The translations under genes and the position numbers were made by a program. Of a stretch of 64,000 nt of DNA, positions 8,438-17,029 are shown in pieces (within the stretch, counting starts at the first letter, position 1; each line of letters begins with the position of its first letter). The notes beneath the pieces are model-generated. The model searched no databases and was not told the DNA's origin. It saw only the letters and a program-made list of their open reading frames with translations. This stretch comes from Peribacillus sp044761985 (GTDB taxonomy: Bacteria > Bacillota > Bacilli > Bacillales > DSM-1321): NCBI RefSeq assembly GCF_044761985.1, contig NZ_JBIWDK010000001.1, positions 620,001 through 684,000 on the forward strand, given 5' to 3'.

Positions 8438-9613
8438 GTGAATAAACTTGAAAAGGTTCATATAACACGATTAAAAGGGTTTTATCTTCTTTCTTTTTTT
8501 GCGGTAGGTAGCTTGACACCACTTTTAAGTGTCTATTTAGCTAATGAGGTCGGACTGAATGGATTTGAAATAGGGTTCATCATGTCTGTTGGACCACTGG
8601 TGATGATTTTTTTTCAACCTATATGGGGACTGATTTGTGACTGGACTGGAAAACCCACTAGGATACTGGCGTTGACTACCTTATTTGCTGGAATTTTTGG
8701 GTTAGGATATGTTTTATTTGAACCTTTTCTATTTTTAGTATGCATCTCAGTGGGACTGGCAGTTTTTCAAAGTGCCCTTATCCCTGTGTCTGATAGCATC
8801 ACCTTGCAATATACGACGAGTATCAACGCGAATTATGGGAAAATCCGTTTATATGGTTCGCTTGGTTTTGGAGTTGCCGTTTTTGTGATGGGGAGGTTAT
8901 CGGAAACTTTCATAGGCCCATCCGTTATTTTCTACGTATTTTTTATCAGCCTTCTTTTTGCTGCTTTTCTAGCTCTGCATTTACCCGAGGAGTCACCGCA
9001 AAAAAAAGCAAAGCTTTTCAGTGGAATAAAGGAACTTTTTATTATGAAACGTTTTGTCGTCTTTCTTGCCGTAACATTCCTGATTTTTGGTCCCAACCTG
9101 GCGAATAACGTCTATTATGGCCTATTCGTGGAGGCTAGGGGTGGAACCTATACAGGAATCGGCATTGCATTTCTGCTCGCGGTGCTGTCCGAAATTCCAT
9201 TCTTACGTCTCGCAGGAAGTTGGATTCATAAATGGGGGTTGCTGCCAATCACGTTATTGGCAGGGGGTGCCTCGCTGGTCCGATGGGTTCTCTATTTTAT
9301 GGAACCTGGTTTAGCCATTGTTTATATTTCATCTATCATGCAAGGTTTTTCACTTGGATTATTTATTCCAGCAGGTCTGCAATATATTAAAGAGGTTGTA
9401 CCAGTTCATATAACCGTTACGGCAGTCACACTTTATTCTGCGATAGGGAACGGGTTCGGTAATTGGTTCAGTACATTTTTCGGTGGCATGATCATGGATA
9501 CATCAGGTATTTACATGGTTTATCTCTTTTTTGGAAGTCTTTCGGTGCTTGGTATCATACTTACGGTATGGCTTATGATAATGGAGGGAAAGACGGGAGG
9601 TCAGCCCATATAG
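8438..9613 (+). CDS. MFS transporter, YwbF-like (MFS_1-like family)
   Basis: A 391-residue integral membrane protein with 12 predicted segments. The N-terminal part has the pattern of the MFS_1-like / nucleoside-H+ symporter group (for example FFQPIWGLICDWTGKPTR between helices 2 and 3, and GKIRLYGSLGFGVAVF). It resembles B. subtilis YwbF. The substrate cannot be told. GTG at 8438 has GGGGGA 7-8 bases upstream; the in-frame ATG at 8423 has no SD, so GTG is chosen. It starts 42 bases after the kinase gene and may be co-transcribed with it. Confidence 0.75.
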   Translation: MNKLEKVHITRLKGFYLLSFFAVGSLTPLLSVYLANEVGLNGFEIGFIMSVGPLVMIFFQPIWGLICDWTGKPTRILALTTLFAGIFGLGYVLFEPFLFLVCISVGLAVFQSALIPVSDSITLQYTTSINANYGKIRLYGSLGFGVAVFVMGRLSETFIGPSVIFYVFFISLLFAAFLALHLPEESPQKKAKLFSGIKELFIMKRFVVFLAVTFLIFGPNLANNVYYGLFVEARGGTYTGIGIAFLLAVLSEIPFLRLAGSWIHKWGLLPITLLAGGASLVRWVLYFMEPGLAIVYISSIMQGFSLGLFIPAGLQYIKEVVPVHITVTAVTLYSAIGNGFGNWFSTFFGGMIMDTSGIYMVYLFFGSLSVLGIILTVWLMIMEGKTGGQPI

Positions 9614-9632
9614 TAAAGAATTTATAATTTTT

Positions 9633-9668
9633 AAAGGACTTGCTCACATTTGTGAATAAGTCTTTTTT
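9633..9668 (+). terminator. Terminator after the MFS gene
   Basis: GGACTT-gc-TCACA pairs with TGTGA-at-AAGTC, followed by TTTTTTT. Confidence 0.82.
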
Positions 9669-9874
9669 TGTTTGCTAATCCATTGAGTTTAATACGGTGC
9701 TAGTTGGTAGGTTATCTTGTTTTTACCGTGGAAGCCTACTGGAATCGGCTCATGGTTGTCATGCGTTTATGAAAAAAAGAACGGACAGTTTAGTTAACGG
9801 GGTCGACATCTTTTTATTATTGGAAATAATGTGTTTTAATGGAATTAAGTAAACCATCGGAAGGATGAATGTGA

Positions 9875-10672
9875 TTGAGCCAAGTCAGGGTTATTGCAAC
9901 AACTATTATAGCAGCGCTTATCGGACTGTTTTTTCTGTTTTGTGTAGGGTGGACACTTTACGATTACTATGGAGAAAAATCCTCTGAAGTGGAATTGAAA
10001 GAAGCAAATTCAAAATCAATAGAAAAAAATGTTCCAGATGATTTCACCTTAGTGGCCTTAGGAGATTCTCTGACTCGGGGAACTGGCGATGAGACAGGGA
10101 AAGGCTATGTGGGCCTTGTGGTCGAAGACTTGAAAAGTCGCTTTAATAGCAAACCCCTTGTTCATAACCTTGGAGTAAAGGGGCAAGTATCCAAAGAATT
10201 GGCTGAACAGGTGAAACAATCGGAGATAGGTCGCCAAATACAGTCAGCGGATGTCATCATGATTACAATCGGCGGGAATGATCTTTTTCAGCAAGGTCAG
10301 ACCTTATTTGATTATGATCTTGAGGTTACCAGTGAATTGCAAAAGGACTATTTGGAAAATTTGAATGAGACTTTAAAGGAAATCACTAAATTAAATGATT
10401 CAGCCACCATATTCATGGTCGGTTTGTACAACCCCTTCATCGAATTGGATGAAGACTTTGATACAAATAAAATTGTTCGGGATTGGAATAACGAAACAGC
10501 TGAGGTGATTGCGACCTATGAAAATGCCGTATTCGTACCGACTTTTGATTTATTTCAGTTATCAGTGAATGAGTATTTGTATTCGGATAGATTTCACCCC
10601 AATAAGGAAGGGTATCGTTTGATCGCGGATAGGATCTCTCCTTTAATTCAATGGGAAGGGGAAGCAAAATGA
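9875..10672 (+). CDS. SGNH/GDSL-family lipase/esterase, YpmR-like
   Basis: A 265-residue protein with an N-terminal membrane anchor (about 8-30), then an SGNH hydrolase. Block I is VALGDSLTRGTG (nucleophile Ser), block III is IGGNDLF and block V is DRFHPNKEGY with the catalytic Asp/His. It is probably membrane-tethered and outward-facing. It resembles Bacillus YpmR. The start is a TTG at 9875 with AAGGAT 8 bases before it; a weaker alternative cannot be excluded. Its stop overlaps the next start (ATGA), so it is translationally coupled to an ABC exporter. Confidence 0.8.
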   Translation: MSQVRVIATTIIAALIGLFFLFCVGWTLYDYYGEKSSEVELKEANSKSIEKNVPDDFTLVALGDSLTRGTGDETGKGYVGLVVEDLKSRFNSKPLVHNLGVKGQVSKELAEQVKQSEIGRQIQSADVIMITIGGNDLFQQGQTLFDYDLEVTSELQKDYLENLNETLKEITKLNDSATIFMVGLYNPFIELDEDFDTNKIVRDWNNETAEVIATYENAVFVPTFDLFQLSVNEYLYSDRFHPNKEGYRLIADRISPLIQWEGEAK

Positions 10673-11583
10673 GGAATGTGACATTGAGCGTGAAGAATCT
10701 AAAAAAAACGATTGGCAAGCGGGAAATCATAAAGGGAATAGAGTTTGAGCTAAGAGAGGGTGAAGTATTCGGCTTTTTAGGTCCGAATGGGGCCGGGAAA
10801 ACGACGACAATCAGAATGTTGGTTGGCCTAATTAAGCCAACATCAGGTTCCATTGAAATATGTGGGTACGATGTACGTAAAAACTTTACGGAAGCCATGA
10901 AGAATTTAGGCTGTATAGTAGAAAATCCAGAACTTTACCCATATTTAAGTGGTTGGGACAATCTGCTCCATTTTGCACGAATGCTACCGGGTGTTGATGA
11001 ATCAAGAATGAATGAAGTCATTGAGTTAGTTGGTCTTAAGGCTCGGATTCATGAAAAGGTGAAGACATACTCGTTAGGTATGAGGCAGCGGCTTGGTATA
11101 GCACAAGCTATGCTAAACAGACCTAAAATATTGGTCCTGGATGAACCGACAAATGGACTTGATCCCTCAGGAATCCGTGAAATGCGCCAGTTCATTAGGA
11201 AACTTGCAGAAGAAGAAGGCATGAGTGTTTTGGTATCTTCCCATTTACTGGGGGAAATACAACTTCTTTGTGATCGAGTGGCCATTATTACAAAAGGTGA
11301 AATCATCCAAACTGATACGGTAGAACATTTATTAAAGACTCAGGAAAAGATGATTTGGCGTGTTGAGCCATTGCAAAAGGGAAGCGAAATCCTTAGTGCG
11401 TTTACGGATATAATGGTGGAATACGATTATATCGTCACAAAATTTGATGAACATAGGACTCCCGAATGGAATGCCGCCCTGAATGTTGCGGGTGTGAAGG
11501 TACTTGAAATGAATCGTAGACTTCCAGCCTTGGAGGAGTTATTTTTACAAATAACCGGAAGTGGGGGTGCTGGAATTGAGTAA
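10669..11583 (+). CDS. ABC transporter ATP-binding protein (ABC-2 type exporter)
   Basis: A 304-residue ATPase. Walker A GPNGAGKTT near residue 38, signature YSLGMRQRLG near 132, Walker B ILVLDEPTNGLDP near 153 and switch His SSHLL near 189, with a C-terminal tail of about 90 residues. It is of the BcrA/YhcH class that pairs with an ABC-2 permease. The ATG at 10669 overlaps the stop of the GDSL gene, and AAGGGG is 7 bases upstream. The cargo is unknown; coupling to a GDSL esterase hints at an envelope lipid or lipid-like compound, which is inference. Confidence 0.88.
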   Translation: MRNVTLSVKNLKKTIGKREIIKGIEFELREGEVFGFLGPNGAGKTTTIRMLVGLIKPTSGSIEICGYDVRKNFTEAMKNLGCIVENPELYPYLSGWDNLLHFARMLPGVDESRMNEVIELVGLKARIHEKVKTYSLGMRQRLGIAQAMLNRPKILVLDEPTNGLDPSGIREMRQFIRKLAEEEGMSVLVSSHLLGEIQLLCDRVAIITKGEIIQTDTVEHLLKTQEKMIWRVEPLQKGSEILSAFTDIMVEYDYIVTKFDEHRTPEWNAALNVAGVKVLEMNRRLPALEELFLQITGSGGAGIE

Positions 11584-12556
11584 CCTGATTCAAAATGAAA
11601 TGATGAAGTTATTGGCAAAGAAACGGCTGCTCATCATTGGAATTATCGTAGGTATACTAGTGTTGATGTTTACATACGCACAATATAAACAAGTGGAGGA
11701 GCAAAGAGAGAAGTTAGGTACTGATGATTGGCGTACTGCAGTTCAACAGCAAATCATCGATACTCAGAACAGATTGAGCTCAAGCAGGATGTTGGATGAA
11801 TGGAGAGAGCAGCTTCAGGTCACCCTAAAACAGCAGCAATATTATCTAGACCACGACATTAACCCTTCAGAACCTGGGGCTGCAACTTTTACACGTATGT
11901 TTTTGGAGAATTCAATAGACCTATTCATTCCCCTTTTAATCATGATTGTAGCCAGTGACCTCGTATCCTCGGAAAGTAGTCAGGGAACGATTAAACTCTT
12001 GCTCACTAGGCCTGTGAAACGATGGCAAATACTTTTGAGTAAATATATTACTTTGTTATTGGCTGTTTCCTTGATAGTGGCGATGACCGCTCTTCTCGCT
12101 TATTTTTTATCAGGTCTTGTTTTTGGGTATCATGGCTGGAATGCGCCGACCATTACCGGTTTTGGCATAAATGGCGGAGAAGTGGATATAAGCCAGGTAA
12201 GAATGGTCCAACAATGGAAATTCCTTTTGATGGATATGGGCCTAGTCTGGCTGGTGGCCGTAGTGGTAGGAACCCTTTCATTCATGTTGTCAGTACTAGT
12301 TAGAAGTACACCTGCAGGGATGGGTATCATGCTCGCCTCCCTAATATCCGGAGCCATTTTAAGCAACATGGTTTCTTCTTGGGAATCGGCTAAATATTTC
12401 TTTATGGTGAATTTAAAGTTGACCTCATATGTTAGTGGGACAGCACCTCCTATCGAGGGTATGACCTTATCATCATCTATGATTACTCTACTTGCTTGGT
12501 GGGCCATTGCCCTGCTTGTATCTTTTTCGGTATTTACACGGAAGGATGTTTTTTAA
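11576..12556 (+). CDS. ABC-2 type transporter permease, YhcI-like
   Basis: A 326-residue permease. One N-terminal helix (about 17-37) is followed by a charged, Q/R-rich external region (about 40-110) and five more helices, with DLVSSESSQGTIKLLLTRP at the coupling-helix position typical of ABC-2 permeases. It resembles B. subtilis YhcI. TTG at 11576 has GGGGGTG 6 bases upstream and overlaps the ATPase stop by 8 bases. The upstream in-frame GTG at 11561 lies within the SD. It completes the GDSL-ATPase-permease operon. Confidence 0.82.
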   Translation: MSNLIQNEMMKLLAKKRLLIIGIIVGILVLMFTYAQYKQVEEQREKLGTDDWRTAVQQQIIDTQNRLSSSRMLDEWREQLQVTLKQQQYYLDHDINPSEPGAATFTRMFLENSIDLFIPLLIMIVASDLVSSESSQGTIKLLLTRPVKRWQILLSKYITLLLAVSLIVAMTALLAYFLSGLVFGYHGWNAPTITGFGINGGEVDISQVRMVQQWKFLLMDMGLVWLVAVVVGTLSFMLSVLVRSTPAGMGIMLASLISGAILSNMVSSWESAKYFFMVNLKLTSYVSGTAPPIEGMTLSSSMITLLAWWAIALLVSFSVFTRKDVF

Positions 12557-12657
12557 TCGAGGAAGGCGTGTTGCACCAAGGCCGGTTTTTATTATTCAAA
12601 GGCGGGTATCCTTTTAAATGAAAGCAACGTTTAATAAATAAATAAGTGGAGGGGCTT

Positions 12658-13494
12658 ATGGATAATAATAATTTGAACAAAAAAATCATTCCAATGACAT
12701 CAGTATCCAGTGGGAAAGGTCAGTTTGTGAATAAGGATTTATATTGCTTTCCTATTCAAATTGTGAATGTCGTGTTCATAGGGTCACCAGATGAAAAGAA
12801 GTGGGTCCTGATTGATGCGGGTATGGCCGGTTCAGCAGATATGATCAAGAAAGAAGCTGAAGAGATTTATGGTGAGAATCATCCTCCAGAGGCCATTATC
12901 CTCACTCATGGACACTTCGACCATATCGGAGCACTAGTAGATTTATTGAAAGTGTGGAAGGTTCCGGTCTATGCACATCTAAATGAAATGCCTTATTTAA
13001 CCGGCAAAGAGAATTATCCAGAACCTGATCCCACGGTGGAAGGTGGTTTGGTCGCGAAGATATCTTGGCTGTTTCCAAACGAGGGAATTGATTTGGCTGA
13101 GCAAGTTCAGCCCCTGCCGGATGACCATAGTGTTCCCGGACTTCCCGACTGGAAATGGATCCATACTCCTGGACACTCAACTGGGCATGTTTCTCTTTTT
13201 AGAGAAGGCGATCGAAGCTTGATTGCGGGTGATGCTTTTGTTAACGTCAGACAAGATTCCCTTTATAAAGTCATCACTCAGGAAAAAGAATTGACTGGTC
13301 CTCCACGCTATTTGACAACTGATTGGGATGCAGCCAAACAATCGGTATTAACCCTAGCTGATTTAAAGCCGAGGCTTGCGATAACGGGTCATGGTTATCC
13401 GATTGAAGGAGAGGAACTTACGAAAGGTTTAGCAAACCTAGCAAGGAACTTTGATTCTATTGCAAGGCCAGATTACGGGGAATACGTAGAATAA
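12658..13494 (+). CDS. Metallo-beta-lactamase fold hydrolase
   Basis: A 278-residue MBL-fold protein. Metal ligands are visible: THGHFDH (HxHxDH) near residue 87, the His in TPGHSTGH near 171, the Asp in IAGDAFV near 190 and the late His in ITGHGYP near 245. Members hydrolyse thioesters or lactones, but the substrate here cannot be told. ATG at 12658 has GGAGG 5 bases upstream; a GTG at 12646 is part of the SD region. It stands alone, 100 bases after the ABC permease. Confidence 0.85.
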   Translation: MDNNNLNKKIIPMTSVSSGKGQFVNKDLYCFPIQIVNVVFIGSPDEKKWVLIDAGMAGSADMIKKEAEEIYGENHPPEAIILTHGHFDHIGALVDLLKVWKVPVYAHLNEMPYLTGKENYPEPDPTVEGGLVAKISWLFPNEGIDLAEQVQPLPDDHSVPGLPDWKWIHTPGHSTGHVSLFREGDRSLIAGDAFVNVRQDSLYKVITQEKELTGPPRYLTTDWDAAKQSVLTLADLKPRLAITGHGYPIEGEELTKGLANLARNFDSIARPDYGEYVE

Positions 13495-13549
13495 ATAAGA
13501 AAGACTATTTTTCGAATAAAGTAAGATCTCATTTAGATGGAGGAATTAT

Positions 13550-13981
13550 ATGACGAAAATAAGAGATATTATGACATCCGATGTGGATTTTTGTACGGCT
13601 GAAGATAATGTATACGAAGCAGCTTTAAAAATGAAGGATGGTAATGTTGGAGTTATTCCCGTTTTAGAAAACAATCGTTTAATTGGTGTTATTACAGATA
13701 GGGACATTGTTACCCGTTCTGTCGCAGAGAAAAAACCAAATTCAACAAAAATCACCGATATTATCTCCACAGACCTTGTTACGGGTTCGCCGGATATGTC
13801 AGTGGAAGAAGCAGAGGATTTGATGGCGAGTGAACAAGTAAGAAGACTGCCGATTGTAGAAAAGGAAAAATTGGTTGGTATTATCGCTTTAGGCGACCTT
13901 GCCGTTCACAACCAGACAATTTCCGAAGCGGGTATCGCTTTACATTCTATTTCTGAGAACCGAGATCAGATTCAACATTAA
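13550..13981 (+). CDS. yhcV: CBS-domain pair protein, YhcV-like
   Basis: A 143-residue protein made of two CBS domains (about 8-62 and 73-125). It has the typical GVIPVLENNRLIGVITDRDI and RRLPIVEKEKLVGIIALGDLA blocks, which bind adenosyl nucleotides as a sensor module. Length and sequence fit B. subtilis YhcV, a general-stress protein. The start ATG follows GGAGG by 8 bases. It ends in a very long bidirectional terminator shared with yuxL. Confidence 0.82.
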   Translation: MTKIRDIMTSDVDFCTAEDNVYEAALKMKDGNVGVIPVLENNRLIGVITDRDIVTRSVAEKKPNSTKITDIISTDLVTGSPDMSVEEAEDLMASEQVRRLPIVEKEKLVGIIALGDLAVHNQTISEAGIALHSISENRDQIQH

Positions 13982-14030
13982 AAACAAAAGAACTCTGCTA
14001 GCGGGAACGCTAGCAGAGTTCTTTTGTTTT
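13981..14030. terminator. Perfect 23-bp bidirectional terminator
   Basis: The left arm 13981-14003 and right arm 14008-14030 are exact reverse complements around a GGAA tetraloop. The A-run on one side and T-run on the other let it end both the CBS gene and the convergent peptidase gene. The last base overlaps the stop codon of the minus-strand gene. Confidence 0.93.
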
Positions 14031-16006
14031 TAAAGGTACTTATTAAACCATTCCTTGATTTCCACTATATGACGAAGACGCATTTTGGGTGACCCGCTTC
14101 GGGATACTTCATGGTTTTCATTTGGGAAGGAAACAAGCACCGCTTCTTTTTTTTGCCTTTTTAATGCTACAAAAAATTGTTCACTCTGTTCAATAGGACA
14201 ACGATAGTCTTTTTCCCCGTGAAGTAATAGCAAAGGAGTTTGCACATTTGCTACATACTTTAATGGGGAGTGTTCCCATAATTTTTCTGGTGAGTTAATG
14301 ACATCTCCTGAAATTTCCCATTCGGTGAAATAATATCCGATGTCACTGACTCCATAGAAACTTATCCAATTGCTTATGCAACGCTGGGTCACAGCCGCCT
14401 TGAAGCGGTTTGTATGACCGATAATCCAATTGGTCATGAACCCTCCATAGGAGCCACCCGTTACACCTAACTTTTCAGCGTCAATAAAGGAGTAGAAATC
14501 TAGAACATAGTCTACAGCAGCCATTAAGTCCTCATAATCCATTCCACCATAATCACCACGGTTGGCATCCGCGAACTCCTGTCCATATCCAACACTTCCG
14601 CGTGGATTGATGAACAATACAACATAGCCTTCATTCGCCAAAGTCTGAAATTCGTGAACATAGTTATTCGCATACATTGCATGAGGCCCACCGTGAATCT
14701 CTAAAATGAGGGGATACTTTTTATTATCCACAAATTCACATGGCTTCATGATCCAGCCGTGGATGAGGGTATCATCTGTTGAACGGAAGGAAATGGGCTC
14801 GGCAATAGCTATAGTTTTATCCTGTAAGTATTCATCGTTTACAAAGCTGATCTGTTCTTTATCGCCAGTCATGAGGTTATAAACAAATAAATCACCGGGA
14901 TGAACAGGTGTACTTATGGCTACGATGGCATGATGGCTATCCGGGTTGATTGTTAACCCATATACATGTTGAGGCTCGAGGAGGGAAGGGTACATGGCCC
15001 CTTCAATCGATCCATAATAAACACCGGTATTTCCATAATCACTTATTAAGAAGTAAAAGCCTTGGCTGTCATTCGTCCACAGAATGCCAGGATCCACTGC
15101 GCCCATTTGGAAATCACCGATGGCGGAGCTTCCTATTTCAACGTCCCAACCTTCCGTCAAACATTGTATGGTTTCATCCAAAACAGAGTACAACCAGATT
15201 TTTGAAGAGGTTGCACCGGCAAATTCTTTGTTGTGGCCAATGTAGGAAAGGAATTCACCATTAGGGGACCATTTTGGATCACGGTAATATCCAGAGCTGC
15301 CAGTTACTTTTCGGGAAATTTTCGTCTTGACATCCATAATGTAGATATCTGTGAATAGGTCCAAATCACTTTTCCCCGGTGCACCGCTAATATAAGCGAT
15401 TTGAGATCCATCTGGAGACCAGGCATTTGGGTGACTGTTCGTCAGATTTTCCGTTAGTAATATGAACTCACCATTTACTATATCTACCAAGACGAGTTGA
15501 CTATAGTGATGATTGAAATATCCTCTGTCATCCCATTTGTATTTTATCTGATCATAACGCTGTACATCTTTGCATGAGGTTTCTTCTTCTTTTTCGGATA
15601 ACACCGCCTTATTTTCAGGTACCATAGTGGATAGTAGCAGTTTTCTCGAACAAGGGGACCAGATGGGATTGGTTGCTCCATCGAGGAAATGCGTCAGCTG
15701 TCGGCACTCCCCACCGATTGAATGAATGATATGAACTTGTTTTTTTCCAGAACGGTCTGATAAGAAGCTAATGTACTTTCCGTCTGGTGACCAGCCTGGT
15801 GAGGTATCACGGTGATTCCCGAATGTCCATTGTTTTGTTTCAGTGGTGATCAGGCTATACATATATAAGTTGGAGATGTATTTTTCCGTTCGTTCATCGA
15901 TGGTGGTTTGTACATAAATGACCATGCTGCCATCGGGTGAAAGTTTTGGATCGGTTACAGATTTCATCTGAAATAGGTCTTCTGCTGATATTCCTTTTTT
16001 GTGCAT
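14030..16006 (-). CDS. yuxL: S9 family acyl-peptide hydrolase / prolyl oligopeptidase, YuxL-like
   Basis: A 658-residue serine peptidase. An N-terminal beta-propeller (repeated SPDG/SPNG blades, about 1-370) gates a C-terminal alpha/beta hydrolase with nucleophile GGSYGGF, Asp in LLLHGEKDYRCP and His in FPNENHEV. YuxL in B. subtilis is 657 residues. The frame stays open to 16099, but GAAAGGA lies 9 bases before the ATG at 16006, and that start gives the family length. It is cytoplasmic, with no signal peptide. Confidence 0.88.
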   Translation of the reverse strand: MHKKGISAEDLFQMKSVTDPKLSPDGSMVIYVQTTIDERTEKYISNLYMYSLITTETKQWTFGNHRDTSPGWSPDGKYISFLSDRSGKKQVHIIHSIGGECRQLTHFLDGATNPIWSPCSRKLLLSTMVPENKAVLSEKEEETSCKDVQRYDQIKYKWDDRGYFNHHYSQLVLVDIVNGEFILLTENLTNSHPNAWSPDGSQIAYISGAPGKSDLDLFTDIYIMDVKTKISRKVTGSSGYYRDPKWSPNGEFLSYIGHNKEFAGATSSKIWLYSVLDETIQCLTEGWDVEIGSSAIGDFQMGAVDPGILWTNDSQGFYFLISDYGNTGVYYGSIEGAMYPSLLEPQHVYGLTINPDSHHAIVAISTPVHPGDLFVYNLMTGDKEQISFVNDEYLQDKTIAIAEPISFRSTDDTLIHGWIMKPCEFVDNKKYPLILEIHGGPHAMYANNYVHEFQTLANEGYVVLFINPRGSVGYGQEFADANRGDYGGMDYEDLMAAVDYVLDFYSFIDAEKLGVTGGSYGGFMTNWIIGHTNRFKAAVTQRCISNWISFYGVSDIGYYFTEWEISGDVINSPEKLWEHSPLKYVANVQTPLLLLHGEKDYRCPIEQSEQFFVALKRQKKEAVLVSFPNENHEVSRSGSPKMRLRHIVEIKEWFNKYL

Positions 16007-16140
16007 ATTCTTCATCCTTTCATTTCTCGTCTCTATGTATTCGCTACAGGGAATTCCAAATCCTTTAGTAAATATTTTACACTTTGGAAACAAGTACACA
16101 GCGAATTTTCAGGCACGAGAATGAATAAGTGCCTAGGATG

Positions 16141-16171
16141 AAAAAATTCCGTCCTATGTATAGGCCGGAAT
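16141..16171 (-). terminator. Terminator of the DUF2680 gene
   Basis: Read on the minus strand: ATTCCGGCCTAT pairs with ATAGGACGGAAT, followed by TTTTTT. Confidence 0.78.
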
Positions 16172-16193
16172 AGAAGAAAAATCAGTCATTTCA

Positions 16194-16520
16194 TTACTTT
16201 GGCATGTGTTTTGTATGTGGGCGGTGCGAAGGGATTTGAAAATCATGTTGCTCCATCATTTTGTAGTGTCGTTCAAAATGTGCGTACATTTTGTCTCCCT
16301 CTTCTTTAGAAAGCGCACCATATTCCACATATTTTTCAATTAACTCCTTTTTGTCTGCTAGTATCCTTTTTTGGATAGTGGCTAATTCTGTTTTTTGGGA
16401 CTCTGTGAATTGTACGTTATCCTGCTTAACGGATTGTTGGTTTTCCTCAGCTGAAGCAGGAAGGATCGGCATGCAAAGTAATAGGGAAAAGATTGCAACC
16501 ATTACACCTATTTTTTTCAT
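16194..16520 (-). CDS. Secreted DUF2680 protein, YckD-like
   Basis: A 108-residue exported protein. A signal peptide (1-24, cleavage near ASA-EE) precedes one DUF2680 region (about 37-95; QKTELATIQKRILADKKELI and YGALSKEEGDKMYAHFERHY), then a His-rich tail. The family includes B. subtilis YckD, of unknown function. The start ATG has an AAGGAG-type SD. Monocistronic. Confidence 0.78.
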   Translation of the reverse strand: MKKIGVMVAIFSLLLCMPILPASAEENQQSVKQDNVQFTESQKTELATIQKRILADKKELIEKYVEYGALSKEEGDKMYAHFERHYKMMEQHDFQIPSHRPHTKHMPK

Positions 16521-16663
16521 TTAAAACACTCCTTTTAAATTTTTTTCACCATAAGGGTACCACCCATGAATATAATCTGGAAATTATCCTGATCAAGAAC
16601 TTTACATGATTATCTTTTACAGTATTAACAGATTTATGTATATTTTTGTTGGCGGAAGAGTAG

Positions 16664-16688
16664 GTTTGTTAGTGGAAGATTGGGGTAT
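16664..16688 (+). promoter_or_regulatory. Candidate sigma-B promoter
   Basis: GTTTGT, 13 bases, GGGTAT: five of six matches to the -35 (GTTTAA-like) and a perfect -10 for sigma-B. It lies about 90 bases before the small lmo0937-type gene; a general-stress link would be expected for that family. Confidence 0.55.
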
Positions 16689-16707
16689 TTTATATGTAAG
16701 ATTAAAT

Positions 16708-16758
16708 TTGCACACGCTTACGGCAATGGCTTAGAAGGATATCTGTAAGTGTTTGCAA
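16708..16758 (+). repeat. Inverted repeat in the leader of the lmo0937-type gene
   Basis: TTGCACACGCTTAC (16708-16721) and GTAAGTGTTTGCAA (16745-16758) are inverted copies with 12 of 14 matches, 23 bases apart. Each arm also resembles half or more of a CcpA cre site (TGTAAGTGTTTGCA). It could be an RNA hairpin or a paired operator. Confidence 0.5.
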
Positions 16759-16779
16759 TGAAGGAAGGAAGAGAGTACA

Positions 16780-16926
16780 ATGCTTTGGACGATAATTGGT
16801 GCCATCATCTTATTATGGATTCTCGGTTTGGTATTTAAAATTGCGGCGGGTTTTATCCACATCCTGCTTATCATTGCAGTCATATTGATCCTGGTAAAAG
16901 TATTTCAAGGTATACGCCGAAGGTAG
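16780..16926 (+). CDS. Small lmo0937-family membrane protein
   Basis: A 48-residue protein, almost entirely hydrophobic with two short membrane segments split by FKIAAG, and ending in RRR. It begins MLWTIIGAIILLWILGL, the typical start of the lmo0937 family, whose function is unknown. The SD GGAAGGAAGAG lies just upstream of the ATG at 16780. A sigma-B-like promoter and an inverted repeat precede it, and a shared terminator follows. Confidence 0.78.
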   Translation: MLWTIIGAIILLWILGLVFKIAAGFIHILLIIAVILILVKVFQGIRRR

Positions 16927-16980
16927 ACGTCGAGCGTAGCGCTAAATAGTATTAGTAATACACAGTTTATAAATTATAAA

Positions 16981-17023
16981 AAAAGTATCGGTTTCCTTGA
17001 ATGAGGGTACCGATACTTTTTTC
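16981..17023. terminator. Bidirectional terminator
   Basis: AAAAAGTATCGGT (16981-16993) pairs with ACCGATACTTTTT (17010-17022). It sits between the plus-strand small gene and the minus-strand flavoprotein gene. Confidence 0.85.
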
Positions 17024-17029
17024 TGTCCC

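Noticed and set aside
10437..10898. 153-codon minus-strand frame
   Set aside because: Shadow of the GDSL and ABC ATPase genes; composition typical of an antisense frame.
12130..12507. 125-codon minus-strand frame
   Set aside because: Lies wholly inside the ABC-2 permease gene with no SD.
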